The notes: generated by a model from the letters alone, not told the origin. A stretch of 64,000 bases of DNA from a virus (IMGVR_UViG_3300003322_000571:248001-312000), one strand, 5' to 3'; numbered from the stretch's first letter, positions 19,201 to 29,090 are shown. Numbers and translations are program-made.

Positions 19201-22200
19201 CGGTACGATCAAAGAACATAACGACAGTTTCGATACATTGATCTCAGCTGTCAATGTAACAAATGTCTCCCCGATTGGTGTCATTGAATTTGCCGCTCGT
19301 GAATACGCAAACAGCTTGTTGACTCTGCGTGACAGCTTTAACAAGTTGCTCCCTTCGATGTTGACAACAGTAACGAGTAGTTCGTTGATCGACTTGACCA
19401 GCTACGTCGCTGACGCTCTGATTGACAATTATGAAAATAATGATTATACAGCACAGTTGTATGGTGATACATCTGCGTATGATCCTGTAACCAAGAAGGG
19501 CGTACGTAACTGGATCGCTACAGCTCCGATGTTTGGTTTGACACCACTGTACCGTCCACATCTGAATGTTGATGGTAACTTTGTTGAAGTGTTTAACCAT
19601 GACGGACACCGTACGAACATTTCTTTCAGCGCAGCAGAACAAGATCGTGTTGCACGTCTCGTAATCAACGCAACAGATAACCGTACGTTGAACGGCAAGT
19701 TTGGTAAGACGGGCTCGGGTTCGTTTGTCACGACAGTTCCAGCATTCCTTACAACATACGGTTCCTTCCGTACGAACGTGTACTGGTACAAGGTAGTATC
19801 TGGTACGCGTACGTTGTACCGTTTCCAGCCATACGCAATCATCGACAACGATCCTTCGTTCTACGACGCTGATGGCAACGAACTACCTGACGGTATCAAG
19901 TACTACAATACAGTCGTTAAGGCAGTGTTTGAAAAGACTGGTCTTGCGTGGAATCAGATTACTGTAACAGGTGCAGAAGACATCGCTCCTTTGTGGGAAG
20001 TTGTCGATCTTCAGCTGCTGCTTGGTAATTTGTACCTTGAAATCGATCAGCGTTTGTTTGAAGTCACGCCTATCATGCGTGAAGTATTCGACTATGGTTC
20101 CTTGGTTGTTGACAGCCAAGACCAGCTGTTGTATGAATCCCTCAACGCTCAAAGGTTTGCTGCATACGTAACGGAAAATGATATCCGTACACCGTTTGTT
20201 AACGATACGTACAACGCTTCAAACCCGTTCTCGTGGAATTACAAGCGTTCGATCTCATTGCTTCCACCTGCAGCTTTGTCGGTTGTTCCTGCTGCTTCGT
20301 GGCAAGAGCAGTACAGCCGTTGGTACAACACACCGTACCCACATCTTGAACCTTGGAAGATGCAAGGGTATACAGACAAGCCAACGTGGTGGGACGAAGA
20401 GTATAAGGACACAACTGGCACACGTTTGTGGACAGCCCAAATGTGGACAAACTTGTTTGGACGTATTGTCCCAGCAGGCCGCTTGCTGCCGTCTGGAGTT
20501 GTAAGCGTCGGTTCTCTTGATCCGACGATGACGCTGTACACGTACTTTAGTGTTGATACTACGACAGATCAGTTGTTGCCTCCGTATTTCTCTACATCGA
20601 GCACGACAGATCGTTCGTTGTTTACTGATTACGCCAACGAAATCATTGCTCCTGATGCGGACTACATGTTTGGTGATGTTGGTCCGGATGAATGGAACTG
20701 GACAATTTCGTCGCAACATCCGTACGACAATGCTGTAATTGCATTCCAGATGCAACCAGCTAAGTTCTTGCATGCAGCTTTCGGTCCGAAGTTTGTTGAA
20801 GTTGACAAGCTACAAGTTGAGACAATCTTCAAGCAAGTTTACAGCCACGAAGATGCAATGTTCCATGGCGATATCTACGACACTAACAAGTCGTACTATG
20901 TCCGTGGTTTGAATCAATGGTATGTTAACTACAACCGTTACACAGGATACGACACAAACGGTGAATTCCGTCAGCTGTGGGCGGGTTGGGATCCAAAGAT
21001 GACGCACCAATTTGGTGGAATCATCGACACGAGCTCGTTCGAAATTACGAACAGGAATTTCGAACTGATCAACTCCGACTACCGGATCATTCTTGCGAAC
21101 AGTGGCGTTGTCGGTGATTCGTGGGTTGATGCATTCGAAGTCAGCTTGATCAACATTCCTCCAGCTATCGTTCAGTACAACAACCAAGCTGCATGGAGGC
21201 TTGAAGTTGATAGCCTCGCAGCTGTTCCTCGTACAATTAACTATTACGGCGTTAAGGCTTACCCGTTCAGTGCTAATCCGGCTACGGACGACTTTAAGGC
21301 GTTCAACTACGTAATCGTCGGTGCTGATAGTGCAGCAAAGCGTTTCTATGTTTCTGGTGATCAGACAGATACGTTCAATATTGGCCGTAATTTCACTGTT
21401 TCGTTGTCTTCAACGAACAACGGTGTATACACAGTTACATCTTCTGTTTACGAACCAACTACTGGCCGTACGCGTATTAACGTTCAGCAAACATTGAACA
21501 GTTCGACTGTTGATGGTGAAATCGACATTACGGACATTACTCTGCCGTGGACAACCGGCGATCAGATCGTTCTCGGCAGCACGATGTTCTTGCCTTCGCC
21601 GCTTGTGCCAGATACACCGTACTTCTATATCAAGACGGGTGATCGTACATTCCGTCTTGCGGAAACGATCGGTGATGCTTTTGCTGACAATCATATTGAC
21701 GTGATTTCTCGTGGTAACGGCACACACACTGTCGCTCAACTTGACAGTTCGTTCTTTGTGTTTGGTGGTAACGGCAATTCCGGTGAACGTTGGTATCACT
21801 ACGCTCTCGATAAGAACGTGGTTCGTACGTTCACACCTCCACTCGCTGTTCTTGGAATGCAGTCATTCATCAATTTGATGGACGGATACGCTTCGTACCA
21901 ACAAGACAATCATGACGTGTTGTTCGGTCAATCTGAATTCGGTGAGACGGATCCTGACACAGGTCGCCCTGTTGATTGGGCTGTTGAAACTGAACGCTTC
22001 ATCAACTGGGCTTATGGCCTCCGTCAGAACCGTCAGTTCATTAACGATTCGTACAATGTTAGTGTTGACGACATCACTAACGTATTGACGTTCAGTGACA
22101 TGGTTCCAATGTGGCGTACGGGTACAATGGTCGGTGTTCGTTCGACGGGCACATTGCCTGTTCCGTTGCTTGACGGCGCACCTTACTACGTCGTTACAAC

Positions 22201-25200
22201 AGGAACGGCAAACCAGATTCGTTTGTCAGTTTCACCAAATGGTGCTGATACATCTGCATGGATTGACTTCACGACAGCTGGTAGTGGTAACATCACTATC
22301 GGTTTGTTTGACAAACAACGTGCTTACCCACGTTTTGAGTTGAATGCAAACCGCAACAACATCTACGTCAAGACGCCCGTTGGTGTGATTGCCGATGTGA
22401 TTGAAGGACCGTACTCTGATATTCGTATCCAGCAAACGATCTTTGACCAATACAACCGTCCGTTGACGGCTAACCAAATCGCTACTTACCGTCAAGACGA
22501 GCGTACGCGAATTTCCGTTATGCCTGAGCTGGAAAATGATATCGACATCATTTATGTTGGCGATCCGTATAACTACATCCACATCGGTGGTGCTCACCTG
22601 TTCGTTGAAGGGTATGAGCATTACCTGATTCTCAACGACTACACTGTAGGCGGTGCATTGTTGTACGATCAGTTCTACGGCTTGTGGACGAAGAAGTTCG
22701 ATGTTGACTACTTTGAGAAAGAGGATTACACACTGCGTCCAACGCTCGGAGGTTACTACCTCGTCGATGGTCAGTTCCAGCGTAACATTGAAGGTTCCGT
22801 CGTTGACATGTCGGAATACTACGATACAAACGAACTGTCAGAGACTACAGAGATTGCTCGTTACGCTCGCAACTTGCTCGGTTACAAGGGCAAGGAACAA
22901 TATTTGAATCAACTTGGAGTCAACGCTAAGTCACAATTCTTGTTCTACAAGGGAATGATCCAGACAAAGGGTTCGATCAACTCAGTCACAGCTTACACAA
23001 ATAGCCGCCGTTTCCTTGATGCAAAGATCGACGAATTCTGGGCTTGGAAGCTCGCTGATTTCGGTGATCGCCGTGTTAAGACGTATCCTGAAGTGAAACT
23101 GTTTGCGTCAGATGGCGCGTTCGATGACGTTCGTCTTGAATTCTTGTCGTCGAGCGATCAGAAGACAGATCCAGAGTTTGTTGAAGACGTTAACAAGGGA
23201 TTCCAGCTCGTGTCGTTTGCAGACGATTCCCGTTGGAACAATTTCCCTGAGCAACGTGCAGAAATCCGTTCACCGTTGTTCCTGGATTCTCAAGTTTCGT
23301 CAACGACAGCAATTTACTCAGGCATTGCTCCACCACCGGCTGGCGCAGAGGATTCAATCGACTACTGGGTTGATACAACGAATCCTGCAGCACCGGTTGC
23401 TAAGGCGTTTAATGGCAATCAATGGGTTGCTACAAACGAACTGCGTATCGCGTTGTTTACGGTTGGTTCTACGTCTCAGTTGTATGTCGAGCATGGTACT
23501 TTTAGCGATACTGTTCGTGTATTGCGTCGAACGCTTGCAGTCAATGAGTTTGATGCAGATGTCGTCACAGGACCACAGCGTCTTCGTATCGCTGGCGATG
23601 TGTCTGGTAATTTCTCTTCTGGTATTGCCTTCACGTTCGTTCCTTTGAACGAGCAAGTTGTTGTATTAACAACTGCTTCTGTCAATTTCGACGGAACGAA
23701 TACGTACGTCACTACTGTTGAGCCATTCACATTCAGCGCAACGTCTGGTGTTGCTAACGTTCGTAGCTTCTCTGATTACACAACAGAAGTTATTAACGCT
23801 GGTTCTGGTGTTGACGAATTCACAAAGGTTAACTCCGAAAGCGTACGCTTTAACTTGGCTGGTTTCCGTGATTTGATGGTGATCTTCACTATCAATCCGT
23901 CGAAAGCCAAGAACAATCCAGCAAAACTGGTTGACTTGAAAGCAGGCGCCGTCGTCCAGCAAATGCCATTGTGGCACCCAGCGCTTGGTTATCATTCGCC
24001 AACTGCAATTCACAATGTGACGTTGCAGCATGGTGGTGATCCAGCACGTTATCAGTTTACGCCTAACCCGCTTGCTGACAACAACTCTGGTAATTTCTGG
24101 AATCAGAACGAAATTGGTACAGTGTGGCTTGATACATCGTATCTCGGCTACGTACCGTATTACGACGATGTGATTTACAGTGATGTGAATCAGCGCTTGT
24201 ATTCATGGGGTCGTTTGGCTCCGTGGGGTGACATTCGTGTTTATCAGTGGGTTGAGTCAACTGTTCCACCAGAGCAGTGGGATCAGGCTGTGATCGAACA
24301 GACGAACGATCCAACGATTGCTCAGAACGACAAAGCAACTGGTACGCCATACATGATTACAAGCAAGCGTACACGTACGTCTTACAATGCTTCTGTGATT
24401 AACAACACGACGATCCAAGGTCCTGCAGGTGTATTTGCTACAGGAGATGTTGTATTGTTCACATCTACAGGCTCATTGCCAAGTGGACTGGTTACCGGAA
24501 CGAAGTATGCGATCGATACATTGACGGTTGGTGGTGCAATTACTCTGATTGACATTGCTACTGAAGAACCTATTGAAGTTGGTTCAGGTGCAACGGGTCA
24601 GTTGAGTATTGTCCCAGCGTTTGAGGCTAACGATTGGGTTGAAAGCGTATTGACGCGTGATCGTATGACAGCTCCTGTAGCTGTTCAACAAGCTCGTCAA
24701 TTCGCTGGCACGACAGGTGCAATCAACTGGCCAGTTACTTTGCCGCAGAGTAGATTCGTTTGGACGCCAAGTGACTACACGTTGTGGGATCCGCAGGTTG
24801 GTTCGACATTCAACGCAGCACCTGACGTTGTTGATGTCTATGTTAACGGTGTTCTCACCGTGACAGGACGTGTTGTCAACGTTGCGACAACGCCTTCGTC
24901 GACGTCTCAGTTCTATGTTGCAACAGACGCGCCACTCGTGTTGAACGAATACGACATTATTGATGTTGTACGTCCTGTTCACACGTTGACGGAAGAGGAA
25001 GCTGCATTTGATCCAGACTCGTCAGACGATGGTTCGTTGATGGTTCAGTGGAAGCGCGACTATCAGTACTCTGTTCGTACAGCTACGACTGGTAGTGAAA
25101 CTGCCGGCTACGTAACGACAACGTACTATTACTTCTGGGTACAGCATTTGACGTCCCGTAAGACGAACGTCAACGCTAGCTTGTCAACGCTTGAAATCGA

Positions 25201-25993
25201 ACAGCAACTGGAAACAATTCCAACGTCATACTTTGTTGTACAAAAACCAAAGGATGATCCGTATCTTCTTGAAAAGTATGGATATGGCATTATTCCTTAC
25301 GGTTCTGTATGGAGTCTTGGTGTGTTGACAGAAGCTGCTTATGAGATCCCAGTTCAATATCGTCAAGCTATTATTCGTAAAGTTGCTAGCTACTTGACGG
25401 ACGACAACAGGTTTATCGCTCGATTCACACGTGATTGGACTTTGCGTGATAGCTTGACCGCTAATGGCAAGCAATTTAACTTGAAGGACAAGCATTCTCA
25501 GTGGTTGATGTTCCGTCGTGAACAACCTGGTCGTGTTCCAGCTGAACTGTGGGAGCGTTTGACGGAGTCGGTCGTCGGATACAAGGTAACGAACGGTACT
25601 CAAGTTCGTGTCCCTGCAATCGATCGTGAATTGTACGATGCTCAGTACGGTACCGATACACGTTTCGGTCTCGGTGAAGACCAAGCGTTTGTTGATCGTA
25701 CGTATGCTCTCGATTCGATTGTGTCGTATTTGGAAGATCCTTCTAAGGACTTCTGGCCGCTCAATATCGACTCGTTCTTCGAAGATAACAACTTCGATAC
25801 GCCGGAAGGTATTCGTGCAGCGATGGACGAGATTTACGCGACGTTCCCGTACGAACACGTTAACGGAATCTGGTTTGAGACACTGTCAGACGCGTTCGCT
25901 ACGAAGGCTAAATACAAGGAACTGATGAAGACTTCTTGGATTGCCTTGCATGGCGTACGAATCCTTGATGTTAATGGATTGTTTGACGACTAA
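16274..25993 (+). CDS. Giant structural protein, 3239 residues (probable baseplate component, gp7-like position)
   Basis: This is the largest gene in the window and starts with GTG after CAGAGGG. The protein is a long string of beta-rich modules with no transmembrane segment and no recognised enzyme motif. A short module recurs with variations: WYNTTDNQLYQWTGAAWV near residue 257, YWFNTTDQKVYQWNNRAW near 798, LWYDTTNEKLFYRN near 852 and YWVDTTNPAAPVAKAFNGNQWV near 2365. It follows gp6, where T4 has gp7 (1032 residues). Very large structural proteins at this position are known in some large T4-like phages. The C-terminus is helical (FATKAKYKELMKTSWIALHG). The baseplate role is inferred from position. 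Confidence 0.6.
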   Translation: MANFSDNKKPALTVSNLLPEVNRSDVNGSVFSTAFDRLLTKDDSARVAGYIGQGNPNAVINRQIKEATPHRQAYQLAPTMVTTVGTETSALSFEAFNSQLELMGVDIDRYKKWGSTLQFNWVPPVNIDMLVNYSDYYWVPATRGDGQQYLTIESPCTKAQSAKQTFMAVVEARGSEFPLKSINYVENQFVIESQMADIFKTGFVFQTTNTSAVSLNNKDWTVDTSSYDFQTNLTTITVIEPISIVQNIAPVASFVGQWWYNTTDNQLYQWTGAAWVIVSKVQVADLSLAATIALFQKAANCACYGSEGWDTGPWDIDEWDSTSTCDIPLPSPWADQNRWVHKSQVQSSATAKRATLPILEYGSFVELNTWVQRDRQWKYRSSTLKTFAATDAAPTRFELEPIKGYAVANVNGQWNIYLFSKSQTVNRDIDHTATFVPGYKFAIKDDTGSAAIYTVLRSEYRELNGTDQAFINAVVGTGWMCTVVILEESTFSSAVQSGGINNIRIEPLKTSQGDTWNGYHAHWLLDVEATTTVATANHAPTVYGERDIEDPAVYSIPPVGFSPQVSVIAIGNTYQEFTANFAGITHIDLADKFKYDPANPTVYATPGSDELRLYINGQRQYLNYTEVVATGSPNYTVVGNAVQTSQTISYVTGIDLSVALNLNDVVRIEVGPAAYEDMGWYAVPVRTVEDEAAFIVATAAGTQPAYVSLTQYGLQEQQKVAINQYPQFNMYDVVTGEVVGASPLFAFQEGSDYPITPAIQRRIVKDATGKEFGFEQFLVDRSNNIMYAYRNTSVQLPYWFNTTDQKVYQWNNRAWTDQFLMELPSGAIVARTAVAAAIDPVELHDVDRALWYDTTNEKLFYRNVATTAWVEITGVTSASADPTLMTVWRHGKTDQQAVPQYVDKNRNPITVGSPDGSWGVVDQWMYNSEHKNYKDITYSQLVTHFSSIINAQPAVPGLPGNGAFTLLQSNYDYGLGGTIKEHNDSFDTLISAVNVTNVSPIGVIEFAAREYANSLLTLRDSFNKLLPSMLTTVTSSSLIDLTSYVADALIDNYENNDYTAQLYGDTSAYDPVTKKGVRNWIATAPMFGLTPLYRPHLNVDGNFVEVFNHDGHRTNISFSAAEQDRVARLVINATDNRTLNGKFGKTGSGSFVTTVPAFLTTYGSFRTNVYWYKVVSGTRTLYRFQPYAIIDNDPSFYDADGNELPDGIKYYNTVVKAVFEKTGLAWNQITVTGAEDIAPLWEVVDLQLLLGNLYLEIDQRLFEVTPIMREVFDYGSLVVDSQDQLLYESLNAQRFAAYVTENDIRTPFVNDTYNASNPFSWNYKRSISLLPPAALSVVPAASWQEQYSRWYNTPYPHLEPWKMQGYTDKPTWWDEEYKDTTGTRLWTAQMWTNLFGRIVPAGRLLPSGVVSVGSLDPTMTLYTYFSVDTTTDQLLPPYFSTSSTTDRSLFTDYANEIIAPDADYMFGDVGPDEWNWTISSQHPYDNAVIAFQMQPAKFLHAAFGPKFVEVDKLQVETIFKQVYSHEDAMFHGDIYDTNKSYYVRGLNQWYVNYNRYTGYDTNGEFRQLWAGWDPKMTHQFGGIIDTSSFEITNRNFELINSDYRIILANSGVVGDSWVDAFEVSLINIPPAIVQYNNQAAWRLEVDSLAAVPRTINYYGVKAYPFSANPATDDFKAFNYVIVGADSAAKRFYVSGDQTDTFNIGRNFTVSLSSTNNGVYTVTSSVYEPTTGRTRINVQQTLNSSTVDGEIDITDITLPWTTGDQIVLGSTMFLPSPLVPDTPYFYIKTGDRTFRLAETIGDAFADNHIDVISRGNGTHTVAQLDSSFFVFGGNGNSGERWYHYALDKNVVRTFTPPLAVLGMQSFINLMDGYASYQQDNHDVLFGQSEFGETDPDTGRPVDWAVETERFINWAYGLRQNRQFINDSYNVSVDDITNVLTFSDMVPMWRTGTMVGVRSTGTLPVPLLDGAPYYVVTTGTANQIRLSVSPNGADTSAWIDFTTAGSGNITIGLFDKQRAYPRFELNANRNNIYVKTPVGVIADVIEGPYSDIRIQQTIFDQYNRPLTANQIATYRQDERTRISVMPELENDIDIIYVGDPYNYIHIGGAHLFVEGYEHYLILNDYTVGGALLYDQFYGLWTKKFDVDYFEKEDYTLRPTLGGYYLVDGQFQRNIEGSVVDMSEYYDTNELSETTEIARYARNLLGYKGKEQYLNQLGVNAKSQFLFYKGMIQTKGSINSVTAYTNSRRFLDAKIDEFWAWKLADFGDRRVKTYPEVKLFASDGAFDDVRLEFLSSSDQKTDPEFVEDVNKGFQLVSFADDSRWNNFPEQRAEIRSPLFLDSQVSSTTAIYSGIAPPPAGAEDSIDYWVDTTNPAAPVAKAFNGNQWVATNELRIALFTVGSTSQLYVEHGTFSDTVRVLRRTLAVNEFDADVVTGPQRLRIAGDVSGNFSSGIAFTFVPLNEQVVVLTTASVNFDGTNTYVTTVEPFTFSATSGVANVRSFSDYTTEVINAGSGVDEFTKVNSESVRFNLAGFRDLMVIFTINPSKAKNNPAKLVDLKAGAVVQQMPLWHPALGYHSPTAIHNVTLQHGGDPARYQFTPNPLADNNSGNFWNQNEIGTVWLDTSYLGYVPYYDDVIYSDVNQRLYSWGRLAPWGDIRVYQWVESTVPPEQWDQAVIEQTNDPTIAQNDKATGTPYMITSKRTRTSYNASVINNTTIQGPAGVFATGDVVLFTSTGSLPSGLVTGTKYAIDTLTVGGAITLIDIATEEPIEVGSGATGQLSIVPAFEANDWVESVLTRDRMTAPVAVQQARQFAGTTGAINWPVTLPQSRFVWTPSDYTLWDPQVGSTFNAAPDVVDVYVNGVLTVTGRVVNVATTPSSTSQFYVATDAPLVLNEYDIIDVVRPVHTLTEEEAAFDPDSSDDGSLMVQWKRDYQYSVRTATTGSETAGYVTTTYYYFWVQHLTSRKTNVNASLSTLEIEQQLETIPTSYFVVQKPKDDPYLLEKYGYGIIPYGSVWSLGVLTEAAYEIPVQYRQAIIRKVASYLTDDNRFIARFTRDWTLRDSLTANGKQFNLKDKHSQWLMFRREQPGRVPAELWERLTESVVGYKVTNGTQVRVPAIDRELYDAQYGTDTRFGLGEDQAFVDRTYALDSIVSYLEDPSKDFWPLNIDSFFEDNNFDTPEGIRAAMDEIYATFPYEHVNGIWFETLSDAFATKAKYKELMKTSWIALHGVRILDVNGLFDD

Positions 25994-25994
25994 A

Positions 25995-27146
25995 ATGGCA
26001 ATTACTCAACCAACGACACAAATCGATGCAACTAGTGGTTTGATCGCTTATGTACAGGCGATCAAACCATATCATTCCAAGATTCTTGATGTCTTGGTTG
26101 AGTATGTTGTTCAAGATGATGTAAACGTAACCGTCCTCGAAGACGTCGATCTTCAAATTGAACTGCGCAATGTTGAAGGCGACGTCATTTACACATGCGG
26201 CTACGGGTTTGTGTGGAATCCTTACAGCGGAACAGCTGTAGGTGATTTGCCGTCTGCATCGATTGTAAGTATTGCCGGTGATCCCGTCAATCAATTTGTC
26301 GTTTCAATGCCGGCTCAACCGCAACGCAGTGTTGTCGTTAGTAGTGTTAAAGCGAACCAGTTGACGTTTGTAACCCCATACAACATCGTTACTACATCAC
26401 CAACAAGCCAGCAATGGGTAGTATCCGGGAATGTGACATCTTTGGCGCCGAACGGGTCTGTTTTCTACATTAGCTCAAATAGTACTGCAGCTAACGGCAA
26501 GTACACTGTTGCAAGTTCTTCGTACAATTCCGGTACAAATCGCACTACAGTTACGACCGTTGAACCAATTTCTCTGCTCGCCGTCAACTCAGGCAAGTTC
26601 AACATTCCCCTTGAACCAGATGATGTCCCGTACATCCCACCTGGTGCGGCGATCAAGTTTAGTACAACAGGTCAAATGCCTGCACCGTTAGACAATACAA
26701 CGACATACTACTATTCACCGTCAAAGAAGTACGGCGTGTTTAATCTGTCTAAAGTTCGTTATCCAGAAGACTATACGGATTTGGTTGACGTTACGGATAA
26801 TGGTGTCGGTGAGTTGACAATGCAGCGTTCTGAGCCGTTCGTACCCGGTGAATATTTGACGGTTACTGGTACAGCAGACAATAACGGTCAGTATGCTGTT
26901 AAGGAGATTGAACAGTCTGGTTCAAACTTCATTATCACTGTATACCAGCGAGTACCAATGGATCAGGCGTCAGCTGGTGGTACGATCCAGTATCAGGGCT
27001 CTTACGGCGATCCGTACTGTGCTGTTGCTCATTCTCCACCGCTGCATAGCGAAACGTACATTTACGAACGACTTCAGTTTGATTTTGGTCCTCTTCCAAG
27101 CAATCCAACTATCGATCCACCGCAGTACGACGTCGACTTCATTTAA
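25995..27146 (+). CDS. Structural protein, probable baseplate component (383 residues)
   Basis: ATG 25995 starts one base after the stop of the giant gene, so the two are co-transcribed and probably coupled. The N-terminus (TSGLIAYVQAIKPYHSKILDVLVEYV) is helical and charged, and the rest is beta-rich with small domains (TTGQMPAPLDNTTTYYYSPSK, YLTVTGTADNNGQYAVKEI). The TGxLPxPLxxxTxYY phrase also occurs repeatedly in the giant protein (for example LPVPLLDGAPYYV), suggesting shared domains and a shared location. No exact T4 counterpart was recognised; gp8 is a positional possibility only. Confidence 0.55.
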   Translation: MAITQPTTQIDATSGLIAYVQAIKPYHSKILDVLVEYVVQDDVNVTVLEDVDLQIELRNVEGDVIYTCGYGFVWNPYSGTAVGDLPSASIVSIAGDPVNQFVVSMPAQPQRSVVVSSVKANQLTFVTPYNIVTTSPTSQQWVVSGNVTSLAPNGSVFYISSNSTAANGKYTVASSSYNSGTNRTTVTTVEPISLLAVNSGKFNIPLEPDDVPYIPPGAAIKFSTTGQMPAPLDNTTTYYYSPSKKYGVFNLSKVRYPEDYTDLVDVTDNGVGELTMQRSEPFVPGEYLTVTGTADNNGQYAVKEIEQSGSNFIITVYQRVPMDQASAGGTIQYQGSYGDPYCAVAHSPPLHSETYIYERLQFDFGPLPSNPTIDPPQYDVDFI

Positions 27147-27188
27147 CCTTATTGCCGGTATGCCGCTGAATCCCGCAGCGTACCGGTC

Positions 27189-27196
27189 GATAAATA
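27189..27196 (+). promoter_or_regulatory. Late promoter
   Basis: GATAAATA lies 29 bases before ATG 27225, with AGAAAGG as the ribosome site. Confidence 0.6.
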
Positions 27197-27224
27197 CGCA
27201 AATACATTATAGAAAGGTTGCATT

Positions 27225-27452
27225 ATGCACGAATACAAGACTTCAGACATCGTTCTCGCTTCTTATTTGAAGTTGCAGGGATGCCAGATGCTAGGAATTG
27301 AAAAGCAAGGTCAAAAGGGAACGTTCGTTTTCGATAACGTTCCGTCAGAATATATCAAGACGTATGATCTTGGTAAGGCTCAAGTTGAACCTGTCGCTTT
27401 CAACAACGCGATCAAGCAACTAACCACGTCTGTACGTCGAATCGTCTCGTGA
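27225..27452 (+). CDS. DUF5659-like small protein (75 residues)
   Basis: The sequence TSDIVLASYLKLQGCQML, TFVFDN and then AFNNAIKQLTTSVRR matches the layout of DUF5659, a small domain found in many phages. In that layout TSDxxLAxxL is followed by FxF and a C-terminal helix. Its function is unknown. Here it is read from its own late promoter, and its stop overlaps the next late promoter (27451-27458). That suggests production with virion proteins, as a minor structural or assembly factor. Confidence 0.65.
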   Translation: MHEYKTSDIVLASYLKLQGCQMLGIEKQGQKGTFVFDNVPSEYIKTYDLGKAQVEPVAFNNAIKQLTTSVRRIVS

Positions 27453-27458
27453 TAAATA
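27451..27458 (+). promoter_or_regulatory. Late promoter
   Basis: GATAAATA overlaps the stop of the DUF5659-like gene and is followed by ACAGGAGAG and ATG 27481. Confidence 0.6.
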
Positions 27459-27480
27459 TTCGACTACAGGAGAGTCATTA

Positions 27481-28656
27481 ATGATTACACATCTGCCAGT
27501 TTTTGTCGATGGACACGTTCATGCTGCTTATGCAGATAACGGAGAAGTCCTCGTCGACAAGCATAACGCTGTTCACCCGCAGAACATGGCGCGAATCTTC
27601 GCACGTGCGTTGGCTGGGGAGAGCAACAGCTCGATCTACCGCATGGCGTTTGGCGATGGTGGTACAACGATTGACGCTGCTCTTCAGGTTTCGTATAAGA
27701 CGCCTAACGATGGTCAACCACCTGATGTTGCCACATGGGACAGTCGCATTTATCATGAAACGTATTCTGAAATTTGCAACAACGGTATCTTCAGCAATAA
27801 CCCGTTGATTGGTACAGACCCAGGTTCTGCTGACCAAAACACAGGTCAACGTTCCGGTGGCGGTGCTGTTCCTTCTGGGGACACGCAACCTAATAGTGTA
27901 CGTTCGAACGAAGTAGGATTGATTTCGCAAGTGATCATTCAAGTAACGCTGAACGGCGGTGAACCGTTGACGCAAGCTGCAGGAGATGATACACCTACAG
28001 AGCTGAATGATTTCTCGTTTGACGAAATTGGGCTGTATACTAGTGGAGCTCAAGCTCTCCCGACGTCCGGATATCAAAATATCAACGTTGGCACGCGTGT
28101 TTCGACGGATGATTCAGGTCTCGTTCCTGGTACGACATACTCGTTCAACCTAGCGGTTGATGGAGGTATGGTTCAAACGATCACTTTCACGTGTCCTGTC
28201 GCAGGTGGATCTGGTTCGAGTAATGAAATCTTGTATGGTGATTTGTGTGAAGCACTGAATACAGGTGATCCTTCATGGTCAATTACACCTGCTGCACCGA
28301 TTGCTACGTTGTCGATTACTGACACAACGGGTGGTTCGTTCCCTACAATTACAGGCGCACAGACGTATGGATTCTTGAGGTTCGAAAGTCCAACAACAGG
28401 TGCAAGCTCTGCTGTTAGTTTGGCTGGTGCAAACACGAACGCTTGGTTGAATGCTTTGAATCCACCGCTCGGTGGCACACTGGAGACGGCTGTTGCAGGT
28501 ACTGTAGCAGGTGTGCAAAATGATCCTACGGATCCTGATGCAGAGCGTGAGCGTCTGTTGACGCACGTGATCTTCTCACCTGTAACAAAAGCTGCAAACC
28601 GCACGCTCGTTGTTACATACACGTTGTCAATCTCTGTAGCCCGTTCAGAGCATTAA
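27481..28656 (+). CDS. Virion structural protein, 391 residues
   Basis: The N-terminal region (FVDGHVHAAYADNGEVLVDKHNAVHPQNMARIFARALAGE then IYRMAFGDGGTTIDAALQVSYKTPNDG) is a type seen in structural proteins of large T4-like phages. The remainder is Gly/Ser/Thr-rich and beta-prone. No enzyme motif or membrane segment is present. It has its own late promoter and a strong terminator after it (28674-28698), and so closes the plus-strand structural block. The exact place in the virion is not evident. Confidence 0.6.
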   Translation: MITHLPVFVDGHVHAAYADNGEVLVDKHNAVHPQNMARIFARALAGESNSSIYRMAFGDGGTTIDAALQVSYKTPNDGQPPDVATWDSRIYHETYSEICNNGIFSNNPLIGTDPGSADQNTGQRSGGGAVPSGDTQPNSVRSNEVGLISQVIIQVTLNGGEPLTQAAGDDTPTELNDFSFDEIGLYTSGAQALPTSGYQNINVGTRVSTDDSGLVPGTTYSFNLAVDGGMVQTITFTCPVAGGSGSSNEILYGDLCEALNTGDPSWSITPAAPIATLSITDTTGGSFPTITGAQTYGFLRFESPTTGASSAVSLAGANTNAWLNALNPPLGGTLETAVAGTVAGVQNDPTDPDAERERLLTHVIFSPVTKAANRTLVVTYTLSISVARSEH

Positions 28657-28673
28657 ACTGAAACGCTCAAAGA

Positions 28674-28698
28674 AAAAGCCCGTCGACGACGGGCTTTT
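28674..28698. terminator. Bidirectional terminator hairpin
   Basis: An 11-bp stem (AAAAGCCCGTC/GACGGGCTTTT) with loop GAC lies between convergent genes and is flanked by A-rich and T-rich tracts on both sides, so it can serve both strands. Confidence 0.85.
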
Positions 28699-28715
28699 GT
28701 TTTATCTAAGTCAGA

Positions 28716-29090
28716 TTATTGAGCGTTTGTGTTGACAGTACCTGTTACACCACCCATTTGACCTTGACGTGGGTCCATGATGCGGCCGTTAGGAGTCAAT
28801 TGACGAACGAGCTGGTTGAAGTACTCAAGTGCATTGACGCCGTTACCGAGCGTCTTGTTCAACATCAAGTCCCACAATTCCATATTACGAGCATTACGAT
28901 CCATCAGGATCTGTGCCAGACGACGCTTATCGATTTCGTCGAGGTCGTTTGTCTTGAAGAACAAAATGTTACCGTACACGTCGCGCTTCATAACTGCGCA
29001 CTCGTGCAGGATACCATCACCGTTCAGTTCAATCCATTCGACGTGTGGATATTGTCCTTGTTGTGACTTGTAAGATGTTTTTACGGCCAT
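28716..29090 (-). CDS. Hypothetical late protein, 124 residues
   Basis: The sequence begins MAVKTSYKSQQGQYPHVEWIE and contains DVYGNILFFKTNDLDEIDKRRLAQILMDRNA and ALEYFNQLV. Overall it has a mixed alpha/beta fold followed by a Gly/Gln/Asn-rich tail (DPRQGQMGGVTGTVNTN). No known family was recognised. It is preceded by a late promoter (29128-29135) and AAGGAG, so it is probably virion-associated. It lies between tail genes and the PAAR-type tip gene. Confidence 0.6.
   Translation of the reverse strand: MAVKTSYKSQQGQYPHVEWIELNGDGILHECAVMKRDVYGNILFFKTNDLDEIDKRRLAQILMDRNARNMELWDLMLNKTLGNGVNALEYFNQLVRQLTPNGRIMDPRQGQMGGVTGTVNTNAQ

Noticed and set aside
16274-25993. Numerous long minus-strand frames across the giant structural gene
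   Set aside because: They mirror the codon bias of the plus-strand gene and lack ribosome sites and recognisable motifs.
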